Assembly: GCA_947311845.1 (NCBI GenBank)
Contig: CAMZMU010000075.1
Coordinates: 17,521,366 to 17,585,365, forward strand
DNA: 64,000 nt
Origin: Poa pratensis
Taxonomy: Eukaryota > Streptophyta > Magnoliopsida > Poales > Poaceae
Direction: 5' to 3'
Part shown: positions 34,684-45,732 of the stretch, piece by piece
How positions within the stretch are numbered: position 1 is the first letter of the stretch
Layout: the number at the start of each line of letters is the position of its first letter
Program-made: the position numbers and the translations under genes
The notes under the pieces: generated by a model
The model's input: the letters and a program-made list of their open reading frames with translations, nothing else
What the model was told of the DNA's origin: nothing
Databases searched by the model: none

Positions 34684-36390
34684 GGGGACAGGACTAGGCG
34701 TCCCTCGGGGGATCTAGGGCGAAAATCCCCCGGGTCCCCCTGCCGACACGTGTCCCCTTTTTCTGTCCAAATCCCGCTTTTGCTACCGTGTAGCAAATAA
34801 TCACCCGCTTTTGCTCCTATGTAGCAAAAATGGTTCGTCCAGAAAAATAGAAAAAGAAAAGTCTGACTTCGTCGGAGACCTCACCGGAGACCTCGCCGGA
34901 GATTTCGTAGCTACAAAAATGTGCTACTGTAGCAAAATCGACTTCACCGGAAACATCGCCGGAGACATCGACGAAGACCTCGCCGGAGACATCGTAGCAA
35001 ATTTTTTGTTCTATTGTAGCAAAACCACATAACAATAATAGCAACAAAAATATTATATTGCAGCATCGTAGCAAAAAAATTCCGGCGAGGTTCTCCGATG
35101 AGACTTATGATGCAAAACTATGGTGCAAAAATTCAGACATGGACAAAAACCTCGTAGCAAAAACATTGTGCTATTTTAGCAAAACCACGAAACTATTGCA
35201 GCAAAAAATGTAAATATTACAGTATCGTAGCAGAAGCAGCAGCGACGATGTCGACTGCCTGCAACTACGACCGGAAGCACCGGCGCATAGCCACGGGAGC
35301 ACCGCCATGCTCGTTCGGTAGCACCGCCGCCCTCCCATGGGAGCACCACCGAGCAGCTTTGGCAGCGCCGCCTCCCTACAGACCGAGCACCTTCGACAGC
35401 ACCTCCGCCCACCCATGGGAGCAACAACGAGCACCTTCGGCAGCACATCATACTAACGTATGCAGCTCCACGCCCCCGGCTCGCCTTGCCGCCTTGGTCA
35501 TCTTCTTCCCCAACGACGCAGGCGCACCGCTGCAGCAGAGGTGGAGCACGGCGGAGGGCCGCCGGCTGGCAGAGGAGCAGAGAACAAAGAGGAGGCCGCG
35601 GGAGCTCCGCCATGACCGCATCAGCCTCCCGTGTTCGCCGCGGGTGAAGGAGAGGAAGGTGGCGGGGCGGTGACGCGGGAGGAGACCGAGGCGGAGGAGG
35701 ATCACGGCCTCCTGCCAGCGGTGAGGGCAACAGGGGTCACGGCCTCCCGGCGGCACGGCGAGCTTGTGGCCGGCGGCGACAGCCCTGGCTAACGCGGGGA
35801 AGAGCTCGGGGACGACCATGAACGGCGGTGGCAGAGCTTGACGACGGAGGGAGCTATAGGAGGCCGTCGCCGGCGGCGGACAACGGGGCGGCATCGGGGC
35901 GGAGCTCCATGGCCGGCGGGGGCGTCGATCTGTGGAGGAGGCAGGTGGAGGCGGCGGCGCGCAGGGGATCCGTCCTGGGCAGCGGTGGCGCGACAGGAGC
36001 CGTCCCGACGGCGGCGGTGTGAAGGGGAGGGCGGCGGCTGGAGGCGGAGGGCGGAGAGGATATGCTCTGCCGGACAGGGGCAGCGCGCAGGGGAGGGCAA
36101 CGGTGGAGGGCGGCGGCCGGACGCGGTGGAGGGCGGCAGTAAACTGGGACCGGCGGCGGCACGGCGAGCAGAGAGCGGAGGCAGCGACGGGCGGCGGGAG
36201 GAGTTGGGCGCTGCTCTGGTAGGAGGAGCAGGGCGTGCGGTGGTGGTCTCGTTGGGAAGAAAAAGCTGGGGATCGAGTGGAGGAGAAGATTCGCGTGGAG
36301 ATAAGATTGGCTGCGTGGGCCTGGACACGCGTCACAAGCGGGAGGCGGGGGACGCGAGAGCGCGATCCCCCGGATGATTACAAACCTTTC
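34684..36390. mobile_element. Mutator-like element (1,707 bp) with 9-bp target duplication
   Basis: CCTAATTAA stands at 34675-34683 and again at 36391-36399, the 9-bp duplication expected of Mutator-like elements. The ends are imperfect inverted repeats sharing CGGGGGATC about 20 bases inside. The left part repeats TGTAGCAAAA and CGCCGGAGAC words; the right part is very GC-rich with frames open on both strands. No MULE transposase is seen. It may be a gene-fragment-carrying (Pack-MULE-like) element. It ends 241 bp before the SRC2-like start codon. Confidence 0.65.
35240..35460. repeat. Degenerate GC-rich repeats inside the Mutator-like element
   Basis: Units of about 60-70 bp contain CCATGGGAGCA and GAGCACCTTCG(A/G)CAGCAC. 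Three to four copies are visible. Open frames across it follow from the repeats. Confidence 0.55.
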
Positions 36391-36631
36391 CCTAATTAAC
36401 GAGCGAGAGAAACGCTAAAGCACAAAGGAATGGACACTTCTAAGAGTCTCAAGCCATTACTCTTATCTATTATTAGCTAAGACAATTCCAAACACAGCCA
36501 TTCCCTTTAAGTAGTGACGTCACGCCAATTTTCCGAGTTGAGGGACCACACTCGAAAGGGCCTCCTCCCCCACCTCCGATCCTAGTCCTTCGTTCCTCGA
36601 CCATCTTGATTCTTGGCGACGTTGGCCAGCC

Positions 36632-36906
36632 ATGGCGTACCAGGTTCTTAACGTGACTCTGATCTCGGCGAGCGACCTCAAGAAGGTGACATTCTTCTCC
36701 CGCATGCGCGTTTACGCCGTAGTCTCCATCTCCGGGGGTGACTCCCGCATGCCCTCCCGCGGCACCCAAGTCGACTTCAACGGCGGCCGGAATCCCACAT
36801 GGAACGCCATGCTCCAGCTACCGATCCCTGCAGGTGCAGACACCCGCGGCCTTGCCCTTCACGTGCTGCTACGATCAAAGGCTTCCATCTTCGGCCACCG
36901 TGATGT
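36632..36906 (+). pseudogene. SRC2-like C2-domain protein, 5' part (codons 1-91), interrupted
   Basis: Starts MAYQVLNVTLISASDLKKV, the standard opening of plant SRC2-type C2 proteins, which bind membranes through an N-terminal C2 domain and are linked to cold and stress responses. The C2 strands continue through NPTWNAMLQLPIP to SIFGHRD. At 36906 a poly(A) retroposon on the minus strand interrupts the frame. The 15-bp duplication is at 36892-36906 and 38643-38657. The second half resumes in phase at 38658. Confidence 0.9.
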
Positions 36907-38642
36907 TTTTTTTTTTTTAGATAAAAGGCACTTCCGGGTGCCCGACTTTATTAATAAGTATTAATGAAGCCGTCCAGAAATAAAAAGAAAAAGAAAAGAA
37001 AAATACAAGCAACCCCTTGCTCAAGACCACTAGCTGCCACCTGCCTACGGAAAATGTCCCTACGCTCCCGCTGCAGGCGCCGCTGCTCTTCTTGCTCGAC
37101 TCCCAGAAGGCCCCTTCCTCTGCCGCAGGTCTTCGATGCGCTGCCTGTAAACCAGCTGACGACCTTCATCATGGCGCCATTTGGGAGCGTCCCCACGCTC
37201 CCGCTGCGGCGCCGCTGCTCTTCTTGCTCGAAGCCTAGCTTCTTGTACAGGTCTTCAATGCGGTGACGCACACCGCCACTCCTCTGCCGCAGGTCTTCGT
37301 TGCGCCTCTGCTGGACACCGGCGCCGGAGCACTCACGAGGCCCACCTGGCCGAAGGTGAAGCAGGCCAGCATCGATGCCCCCACGCACCTACTGCTGGCG
37401 CCGCTGCACATCTTGCTCGAAACCTAGAATCTGGAGCAGGACTTCAATGCCATTTCTCTGCCGCAGGGCTTCGAAACGTGCCGTATCCCACCCACCTTGG
37501 CGCCGATCCTTTGCACAAAGCCGAGAAGTGACCATTGTTCTTGCACTTGACACATAACGGCTCATCCTTGCATTCAGCCTGCAAAAGACCTTGTTGACCA
37601 CATTTGAAGCACGTGATTCATGCGGAATCAGCCGCAGTCGGCGCCGGAGGGGCCCTCCCCACCGGCGAGATGCTACGCACCAGCGGACCACCTTCTCTTC
37701 CTTGCTGCGCCCCCGCACCCCGCCCTCGCATATCTGGTGGGATCGGGATCTGGGCACGGATCCTTGCCTCTTCACGCCTGTCCTCCTCCCTTTTCCTAGC
37801 TTGGGCATCTTCTCTATCTCTTTGAGCTTGCTGGCACCTCCGCTGCACCTCCTGCTCGCGGTCAAGATGGTCGCGCAGAACACCACCACGGTAGCGACCG
37901 CCCCCGCGGTTCGCCTGGTCGTAGGTGCGCTTGACTCTGCGGACGCGGTCATGGCGGTTCCGGACCACCACCGCCGCACGCGCTGCCTTCTTGAGACTAG
38001 AACGATGATGGCAGATCACTTCTGAAGAGGCTGGAAATCCTAGCACATCGACGACTTTAAAGGCGACGGCTCACCCACACTCCCAGCGTGGGCCAGCCCC
38101 ACCACTTTCGGCCCAACGGCCAATTGACAAAGAGTCTCAGCGACGCCCACAGAGATCCCGCTGGGCTGGGCCTCCAACTCAGGCCCACCTGGCCCAGAGA
38201 GGCCCAACCCAGTTTCCAGCCTGCTTCGAGCCAACCCTAGCGTCGGGTCTTCCTCCTCCTCGCGAAAACGTGGCTCCGGCGGCGGCGGCAGCCACCCCAG
38301 CTGCCCCGGCACAGGAACCAGCAGATCTCCGAAGATCACCGTTGCCGCGCTCCAGACACCAGCCTCAGTGGCCCCCGAGACCCCAGTCCCGTGACCAGTA
38401 AGGGGAGGGAAATCCGAGCTCGCCGGAACCCTAGCATCCGGCCATGGCGCCGCCCGCACCGGCGACCTGGAGCGCCCCGGAGAAGTGGGAGCCCTCTCCC
38501 CCTTCCCCGACGACCCCCGCCGCCAGCCTTCGCGATGAACTCCCCCAACGAGAATTTTGCATCAGTTTCAGACGGGACGATTCGCAGATTTAATTTATCA
38601 GCGAGCAACTGATATCACCTGATCAAGCAGGGGCACTTCAAC
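36907..38642 (-). mobile_element. RT-less poly(A) retroposon with zinc-knuckle coding remnant (~1.74 kb)
   Basis: Minus-strand insertion: the poly(A) tail appears as T at 36907-36918, preceded in element sense by an AATAAAGTCGGGCACCCGG-type 3' end. The 15-bp CGGCCACCGTGATGT duplication flanks it. Inside, a minus-strand frame encodes two zinc knuckles at 37513-37611: CFKCGQQGLLQAEC (His missing) and the canonical CVKCKNNGHFSALC; the frame stops at 37446. Further 3' are Glu/Gln/Arg-rich units (EQEEQRRRQRERRD type) in repeat form. No endonuclease or reverse transcriptase. It resembles an ORF1-only derivative of a LINE mobilised in trans. Confidence 0.8.
37040..37450 (-). repeat. Imperfect internal repeats in the retroposon
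   Basis: The words CTGCTCTTCTTGCTCGA and CTGCCGCAGGTCTTC recur three to four times each. On the minus strand they give the repeated charged FEQ(E/D)(E/V)QRR pattern. Confidence 0.6.
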
Positions 38643-38657
38643 CGGCCACCGTGATGT

Positions 38658-39225
38658 CGGTGAAGTGTTCGTGCCTCTTAGCGATCTTCTGTCCAGCGCA
38701 GATGATGGCAGTGATGCCAAGACTATGAGCTACCAGGTGCGGCGGCCTCTGTCTGGCCGCGCCCATGGTTTTCTCTACTTCAGCTACAAGTTCACCGGCG
38801 TCCAAGTCGACCTGGTCCCTCCATCCATCGCCACCAAAAACAAATAAGATGAATATGCCAACTATCCTCGTGAACCTGGTATGGCAATGGCGCCCATCAC
38901 TGCATACCCACAACCACAGACTTCGTTGGCATACCCACCAAGTAGTGTACCTTACGGTGCACCATACATGGCGTATCCACCGCAGCAATATGAGTATGCG
39001 TCTCCACCACCGTACGGGTACAATGCTGCTCCGACACCAGTAAGGTACGGATACGCGCCACCACCTATGGCTGCACCGGCGAGGCATGGGGGAGGGATGG
39101 GCATGGGTCTAGGCCTCGGGCTCCTCGGTGGCGCGGTCGGAGGGATGATGCTCGGTGAAGCGATCGGTGACTTCGAGGCCGATGCTGCCTACGACGCTGG
39201 TTTCAATGATGGGTTGAGTTTTTAG
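38658..39225 (+). pseudogene. SRC2-like C2-domain protein, 3' part, with in-frame stop
   Basis: Resumes the C2 domain at GEVFVPLSDLL in the same phase as 36632-36906; together 843 bases, 281 codons. TAA at 38845-38847 breaks the frame just after TKNK, at the end of the C2 domain. The frame then continues open through a Pro/Tyr-rich tail (about 38880-39070, PYGAPYMAYPP type) and a Gly-rich segment (GMGMGLGLGLLGGAVGGMM) to the stop at 39223-39225, the usual SRC2-type layout. So the gene has two independent lesions. The stop alone would leave a C2 domain without the tail. Confidence 0.88.
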
Positions 39226-39609
39226 TTCAGGCCAGTCGGACTAAATATATGGAGAATGCCCATGTAATTTTTTTAATGTGCATGGAAAATGAATGAGAAA
39301 AGTGAAATCATTTGAAAGTGCAAATATTTGTGCTGCAGATAACTACTTCAACGTACTCTAAGGGCGTGTTTGGTAGCATGCATGGCCATTAATTAACTTC
39401 AGACTAGGTTGCATGCGCAGGGCCTGGTCTGGCGAGACCAACCTATGAGACTAGTTCTGCAGTTCGTTTGGCAACCTGCATCGCATCGCTAGCACAGTTT
39501 TTGCATATTGTTTGGTCGGATGCAAATCTTGGTTAGTTTCGCCTTTCTTTAAATGGGTGAAATTACCATCCACCACCACACTTGGACAACTTTATGTGAC
39601 ATACCAATG

Positions 39610-39850
39610 GAGCCACGACGGCGCAGCATGGCGGCGGCGGAGGTCGACGGCGACGAGGCGACATGGCGGCGACGGTGGTCGACCGAGACGCGGCATATAT
39701 TGCGGCAGCATAGCTCGGCCGAGACGACATGACATGGCGGCGACTGAGCTCGACCGAGACGCGGCATATATGGCGGCATCATAGCTCGACAGAGACGACA
39801 CGACATGATGGCGGCAGAGCTCGACCGAGACGCGGCATGGCGGCGGGGAA
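39610..39850. repeat. GC-rich tandem repeats of ~65-70 bp
   Basis: GAGCTCGACCGAGACGCGGCAT and close variants recur three to four times with GACATGGCGGC between. No conserved protein frame. Confidence 0.75.
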
Positions 39851-40886
39851 GGTTGCGGGGATCACCACAAACACACCATGAACGCCATCACAAAGAAGGA
39901 GAACAGACAGAAGGAAGGAGAACACAGGTTGAGGAACACACCTAGTAAGGGTGGGCATTCGGTCATGACCGAAAATTCGGTCTTTGTATTTCGGTCTATT
40001 TGAAATTCGGTCAGTAAAATATGAGCACAGAAATTTACTCAGAACCTCCAAGGACCGAAAAATTCGGGTACCCGGAATTTCGGTCTCTATTTCGGTCATG
40101 ACTGAATTTGACAAAAGTGGCTGATAGCTCCAAAAATAATGATGAAATTAAAAAAAAATGCCAGCACTTCGTTTATAATTTGGACATAATTGAATCCACA
40201 TATTTATATCAAGTTGCAGCAAACCATAATCAACATAAAAGCCTCACGGGAGGACATACAGGCATACAGCACCACAATCTCACAAAAAGGCAAAATAACA
40301 CGTTTAGAGTTTGGACAAGAAAAAGTGCACATGCATCGTTGCAACGAAGAGCACACATGCATTGTTGCCGTCGCCCGCCGGTGCCGAGTTGCCGGTGCTA
40401 TGCCCTTACCTGAAAGACAAATGCAAAAAAAAGTACTTCAGCCAATGAAATTATGCAGCCACAAAACATAACATGATAAACACGAGATAACATAGGGATT
40501 CCAGTTCAGAAATAGGCCTAACCTTCAGATATTTTTGGAAGAAGAGGCTGTTTGAGATTTCCCAGGGTGGTTGCTACTGATGGACCTGTAGAATAATTGT
40601 GAGATGCATCAAGGTTAAAAGTTAAAATAATGCAAGACTTTGTTCATTCTAAAATAATGCAGCAAACATACTTGCAAGACTTGGAAGTAGAAACTTGTTT
40701 CGAAGCTTGCTCCTTTCCTTTCCCTTATTTGTACCTTTTCCTTTTCCGTTGCCGTACTCTTCAATTAACTCTGAGATCAATGCAAACAGCCAAGCACGAT
40801 ATGAATATCTATTGACCAAAAATGTAAAATAGCTGAAACATAAGAAGGATTTACTGATATACCTTTCTCCAACTTAGCTAGTTCTT

Positions 40887-41925
40887 TTTTTTTTTTTTGA
40901 ACAGGGGATGGTCCCGAAGGACCCAGAGTTTCATTGATCACCGCTGGAACATTTTACAGAAAAGACCTCCAAAAAGATAAAAAATACAAACAAGCCCTTA
41001 CAGTTAGCACAAAGGACCTTACAAAGAAAATGAGAAATGCAATTAGGTCCGGCTCCTTCTCCAGCGTGATGCATCCGAAGCTCGGCGCAGTCAACCTCAA
41101 CGTCGCCGGGGACGAAACCACTTGGGACGAGGAGGCGGGAGCTCGCTACGCCGATGCAGAAGGGCCTCCGTTGCAGCATAGCAGCCTGGAGGTTGAGTAA
41201 TTCCTTGTATCGCCGGCCGGAGAAAACCGTCACCGGCGACGAAGGTGGGAGTGGCCGCCCTTCGGCCATGTTGAACGACGACGAGAAGAGCGCCGCCGTG
41301 AGGAATCTCCCAGGAGAAGTAAAACTCCTCCCCTGATGCGACTCCAGTAACAAAGAAGTACAAACAGGAACATCTTCTCTGCTCACGCCACCACGACGAG
41401 CAACAGATGCAGCATCCCGATTCGTACCACCACCACCAGAGCCGCGATTAACGAACCTTGTTATTGAAGAGGTGGCCGAGTTGACGATGCAGATCTTCTC
41501 CTCCATCCTCTGGAGCTTGATCGTCTGCCTCATCTCCTCCGCCAAGCAGCAGAAGTGGTTCCAAGACTCCTGCGACTCACACCTCATAGCACCGGGGAAG
41601 ACGGCTTTATTGTCGGAGATGCCTCCTCCGAGCTCCTTCACTCGCCACTGCAACCACCAGAGCAGCGCCGTAGAGAGGATCAAGGGGAGGACGCGCCGGA
41701 TCCAGCCGATGAGATCCATCGACCTACTCCCAAACGCCATAGAGGCAGAGCACAGATCTACTGAAACAACTAATATGTACATATTGAGCCAACCACCTAT
41801 TCCATCCTCTCGCCGGCGAGCGGACCAGCTGGAAAGAAAGAGGAAGAGGGGCGGCGGCGGAAGAGTCGAGACGACTCTCAACAGGGGCGAGAGCGAGGAG
41901 AGCGGTGGGAGAAGGGGAAAATCCT
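40887..41925 (-). mobile_element. Short poly(A) retroposon with one long ORF, no RT (~1.04 kb)
   Basis: The poly(A) tail reads as T at about 40885-40898, and the 17-bp duplication CAACTTAGCTAGTTCTT lies at 40870-40886 and 41926-41942. The 3' end contains CTGGGTCCTTCGGGACCATC just before the tail. Nearly the whole length is one open frame (40931-41881). No reverse transcriptase, so it was moved in trans. Confidence 0.85.
40931..41881 (-). CDS. Unknown 316-residue ORF of the short retroposon
   Basis: The frame starts at 41881 and is open for 951 bases, unusual for such a short insertion. A hydrophobic N-terminus (about 5-20) and a second hydrophobic stretch (about 60-80, VLPLILSTALLWWLQW) could be membrane segments. 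Residues about 115-150 (SWNHFCCLAEEM…MEEKICIV) look helical. The rest is Ser/Arg/Gly rich. I recognise no family. It may be a retrocopied host gene, the protein of a non-autonomous retroposon family, or chance in GC-biased DNA. Confidence 0.35.
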   Translation of the reverse strand: MRVVSTLPPPPLFLFLSSWSARRREDGIGGWLNMYILVVSVDLCSASMAFGSRSMDLIGWIRRVLPLILSTALLWWLQWRVKELGGGISDNKAVFPGAMRCESQESWNHFCCLAEEMRQTIKLQRMEEKICIVNSATSSITRFVNRGSGGGGTNRDAASVARRGGVSREDVPVCTSLLLESHQGRSFTSPGRFLTAALFSSSFNMAEGRPLPPSSPVTVFSGRRYKELLNLQAAMLQRRPFCIGVASSRLLVPSGFVPGDVEVDCAELRMHHAGEGAGPNCISHFLCKVLCANCKGLFVFFIFLEVFSVKCSSGDQ

Positions 41926-42934
41926 CAACTTAGCTAGTTCTTCATAGTCCTCTTCAACATTCACAGGAGTGGACCGTCGAAGCCAATCTTGTGTACAAAC
42001 AAGTGCTTCCACCATGAAAGGAGTAAGAGAGGTTCTAAAATCATCTAGGACTCTTCCACCTGTGCTGAATGCTGATTCTGAAGCCACTGTAGAGATAGGA
42101 ATGGCTAGAACATCACGGGCCAAACGCGCTAATATTGGAAATCTGGTAGCATTAAGCCTCCACCAAGCAAGCACATCAAGTTTTTTGTATGGATCTTCAC
42201 AATCTTCAGCAAGGTACTTGTCAAGTTCAGATTTGTGAATGCTACTTCTACTGTTTCCCCCATTATTCAACTTCATCCTTTTAGCTATAAGTTCCTTCAT
42301 CATACCACCTCCAACACTAGCAGCATCTTTATTTTGTTGAGTACCGCTATTTTGTCACCTAGTATAGTACAGTCTAAACACGTACATACCTACAGTATAA
42401 GATCTATTCGCCTATGACCATCGAAACAAAAAACTTATAACACGAAAGTTGTGTGAAACGATGATGCGACGCTACTCCTAAAAGGAAATTTCAAACCGTC
42501 GATTATGTGTGGTTAATTTGAGAAAATTCATCTAAATAAGAGTCAATATGAACACGAAATTAGACGTTAACAATTAACGAAAGTCAAAACCGATTATCAG
42601 AATGGAACCACGTAATCATTGCGCATCATTTTCGTGTAGACCTTATTTTGATTTAACTATTATAGCAATGATTATTAGGAAGGAGGTGAATTGAGAGTAA
42701 GGAGGGTGAGCACAAGCAAAGATCACATGGGAGCTCCCATGAGGATCCCTCAGTTTTGCAACTGCCCGGCCTGGCTCCATGGGTACGGTCGATCTGAGCG
42801 TGCCTGCTGGGCCTGGCCCGAGGCTGCTTTGCGAAGCGCGCTGGCCTGGCCCGGACACTCGTGCAAACATCCAAACGTCATGCGCTGCAGCTGACGGGTC
42901 TAGCCGGGCAATCTGCAGGCTACCAAACGCAACC

Positions 42935-45732
42935 TAAAAGAACTCTGGCCACACAACCATTGAAATTCATCAACTGCCGCATAGAATTCTTGCTCTATAG
43001 CCAACATTAGGTACATAACTGAAATTAGGGACATGAATCAAGATAACAATATCAATCGTAAGGAAAATATATGTGGATGCATAGTTTAACCTAAATACTC
43101 GTTTTTACTAGTCCCATGTCATTTTCTTCCTTCACTAACAATTGATCCAGAATGATATACGGAGTAGAAACAATCAGTCTAGTCCATTATATACTCAATT
43201 ATTATGATTGTTAGTGCAGTAATCTATGTCAAGGAGATATTATGAGTCATATCTGCATATAATAAATTGCATGGAACATGCAAACTCTAATACAAGAGGA
43301 AAATATCGCCGGCCAATATATCAAGGACGCCTCGCTTCGTTCCAATGTTAGTTACACTAGCAGAGTGCCCGTGCGTTGCTACGGGATATGAAACTTATTA
43401 GATCAACACAACATTGTGACTTGTAAATTTACACGATGTGTGATATGTATCTTGGAGAAACGATATTTCCTAAATAAGAAGCTCAGACATACAAGCTGGA
43501 ATACACAATAGTACATCACAAACCCATCAGCTATCTACGCACATCTAACATGGAGATAAGCCTGACATTGTGGAGACAGAATATTGTCTGCATGCACGAT
43601 GTACTTCTTGATATGGTTCGGACCCTAACCTATCTAGCTTTATGTGGACAATATGATGAAGTAAGCAAACAATTCAATTCCAAGAAGAGGATGGCATAGT
43701 AGCTCCGTATGGACATGGCATTGCGATGGATTCAACGCAAGGTGTGTTCCGTCTATCCGTGAGTCTTGCATTGCGCTGAGCTAGCAGTGTCTGTTTTTTT
43801 CTCATGTGGTATGTTTTGCCAATTTTGTCTTCGATGGGCGTTGATCTCTTGTCTCTCCTTTGTTGTTTGATTTTGCCATGCCTGCCTATGGGGGGCATTC
43901 CTCTGATCTATTGTTTTGTTTTGCCTGGTTGCTCTTCTTCGGGCATTCATCTCCTCCCTTTTTTTGCCTATTAAACTATTTCATCGTGCTCTGTCTTATT
44001 CCCGTCTTGTTTCATTTATGCCTTTTCTCATGTTTGCAATTATCTTTTGCTCATGATCATTTGAGGTTATCAAAATAAGTTCACCATTGCTTTGTGCGCC
44101 CTCGAGCAATGCAATGGAGCAGGAAGCTTCAAGCCTTTCACCTTTTGAAAAAACTTCATTACTATAACTCTAATTGTAAAATTTCATGAATCTATGTGGT
44201 CGATAATTAGCATAACTATATTTAGATGCATGCAATATTCAAATGCACTGGTCTAGGAAGTTTCAGGAAAATCTGTTAGATGAGTTGACGGGACGGTACT
44301 ATATACTTGAAGTGTTGAATACGCTTGAGCTGGTACACCGTTGTAGTCGTCAGTGTGATGTTTTCCCACATCTGCATGAAAATGGTCTATATGTTCACAA
44401 TTATCAGTATTTTAACACATTGATAAAAGGGGCTTACAATATGTGGTCTTTGTATACATTTTCTTGCATGATCGATCAACACTGCTCGGTACAATTGCTC
44501 AAGCTAGATAGGTTGGTAAGGTTCATAAAAATACGATAGCGCAAGCACGCTGACTGGTTGCGCTAGCTACCGTACGTCTGATCTCACTCTGGTGCTAGCT
44601 ACGTGCGTCCCAAGCAAATTGATCGATTCACTTTGGATAACTTATGCGAAGTGCCTATTGTTTCCCGTCCGATCGGACCTTCATGAGGAGCACGGAACAA
44701 GACCATGTATGATGCATGTAGATGATCATCGTACCTTGGATGGAGCACAGGCAGATGGAGTGCCGACGAGGTCGGCAGAACAGCGAAACGGCGACCCAGT
44801 CACGGTGGTACGGCTGAATTCTGGCAAGGTCGCTCAATTTGCTTGGATTTTGGCGAGATTGGTACAGACAACGTTCATCGACCTGGCAGCGGACTCGAGT
44901 CAGATTATTCCGGCAACGTCGACAGAAGGGCGAGATTGTTGCGGAATATAGGCTGAATGGCTGATTTTGATTCGGACGTGGCTTAAATTCCTATCCCATC
45001 AGACAACCTGGGCTAAGTTCGTATGAAAAAGAAGAGAGGCAGCAGTCCGGTTCGTACTTCGTTCCAATCTCGTAAAAAAAAAGTAACAGTCCAATTTACC
45101 AGCGCACGGACGGACGCCAAAAGGATCTTGTCGGCAGGGGTGGCGGGAGTGGCCGCTCCACGCGTCGCGAGAGGGAAGGAGCTGGCCGGCATGCGAGAGG
45201 GAAGGAGCTGGCCGGCATGGGCGGTGCATGCGCTCGCCGGCTCACCAGCCACCGTGCATGCGTTCGTCCGGGCTTGCCGACTCGCCGGCGGCCGTGCGTG
45301 CACGTGCATGCTCTCGCGGGCTCACCGGCGGCCATGCATGCGTTCGCTCGGGTGTGCGCTCGCCAGTCGCTAGCTGGCTGGCTAACGTGATTATCGATTG
45401 ATCCATGGCAAAGCTAGCCTAGCTCCAAGCGACGCGAGAAGGAGTGCGTGGTTCCGAATTTTTTACCGATCCATGACGTACGACGTACGTACCACCCTAA
45501 CGTACCAAGTAAACGTACCATCACGGCAGTAAGGAATATTATAGTATTACATTTATAACCCCACACACTAGTACAATCGGCAATCCTGTAAGATGAATTA
45601 CTGTAAGTAGCGCTCGTAGGTGTAGCAAAGATCGTTGAACAACTCAGTTTGTTAAAGAAGTGATCACGGATATCAAACCAACCTACCAAGAACCAAATAA
45701 GAAATGGGGGTGCGGGCCGGTAACTCACTTGT
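42935..45732. other. Intergenic, no gene supported
   Basis: At about 43356 the text CAGAGTGCCCGTGCGTTGCTACGGG matches the start of a repeat common in grass intergenic DNA, class unsure. The block 45170-45220 repeats GAGAGGGAAGGAGCTGGCCGGCATG twice within GC-rich DNA to 45390. Frames at 44243-44539 and 44592-44951 show no domain. Confidence 0.5.

Larger units (their letters stand above)
40820..42303 (-). pseudogene. hAT transposase, C-terminal dimerisation domain, interrupted
   Basis: Minus-strand frame from 42303 with LDVLAWWRLNATRFPILARL, ASESAFSTGGRVLDDFRTSL and VEALVCTQDWL, the hallmark of the hAT C-terminal (dimerisation) region, followed by EEDYEELAKL. The retroposon at 40887-41925 interrupts it right after this; the last codons continue at about 40820-40869. 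The catalytic N-terminal part and BED finger are not present in the window. Confidence 0.88.
39948..42355 (-). mobile_element. hAT transposon remnant
   Basis: The left end AGGGTGGGCATTCGGTC is the usual look of a grass hAT terminus, and hAT transposase coding sequence follows on the minus strand. The word ACCTAGTA stands at 39940-39947 and 42357-42364 and could be the 8-bp duplication, but the right terminal repeat is not present, so the right border is uncertain. Confidence 0.6.
39362..42934. mobile_element. PIF/Harbinger-like terminal repeat pair enclosing nested elements (3,573 bp)
   Basis: The left end GGGCGTGTTTGGTAGCATGC and the complement of the right end GGTTGCGTTTGGTAGCCTGC match at 16 of 20 positions, and TAA flanks both sides (39359-39361, 42935-42937), the PIF/Harbinger target size. 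No PIF transposase is seen; the interior is a hAT remnant plus repeats. The two ends could also belong to two separate copies of one family. Confidence 0.55.

Noticed and set aside
35176..36377. Long overlapping ORFs on both strands in the Mutator-like element
   Set aside because: Open frames in all phases follow from high GC content and repeats; no domain recognised.
44243..44951. Candidate small genes at 44243-44539 and 44592-44951
   Set aside because: No domain, no promoter signal, and codon use like the surrounding non-coding DNA.
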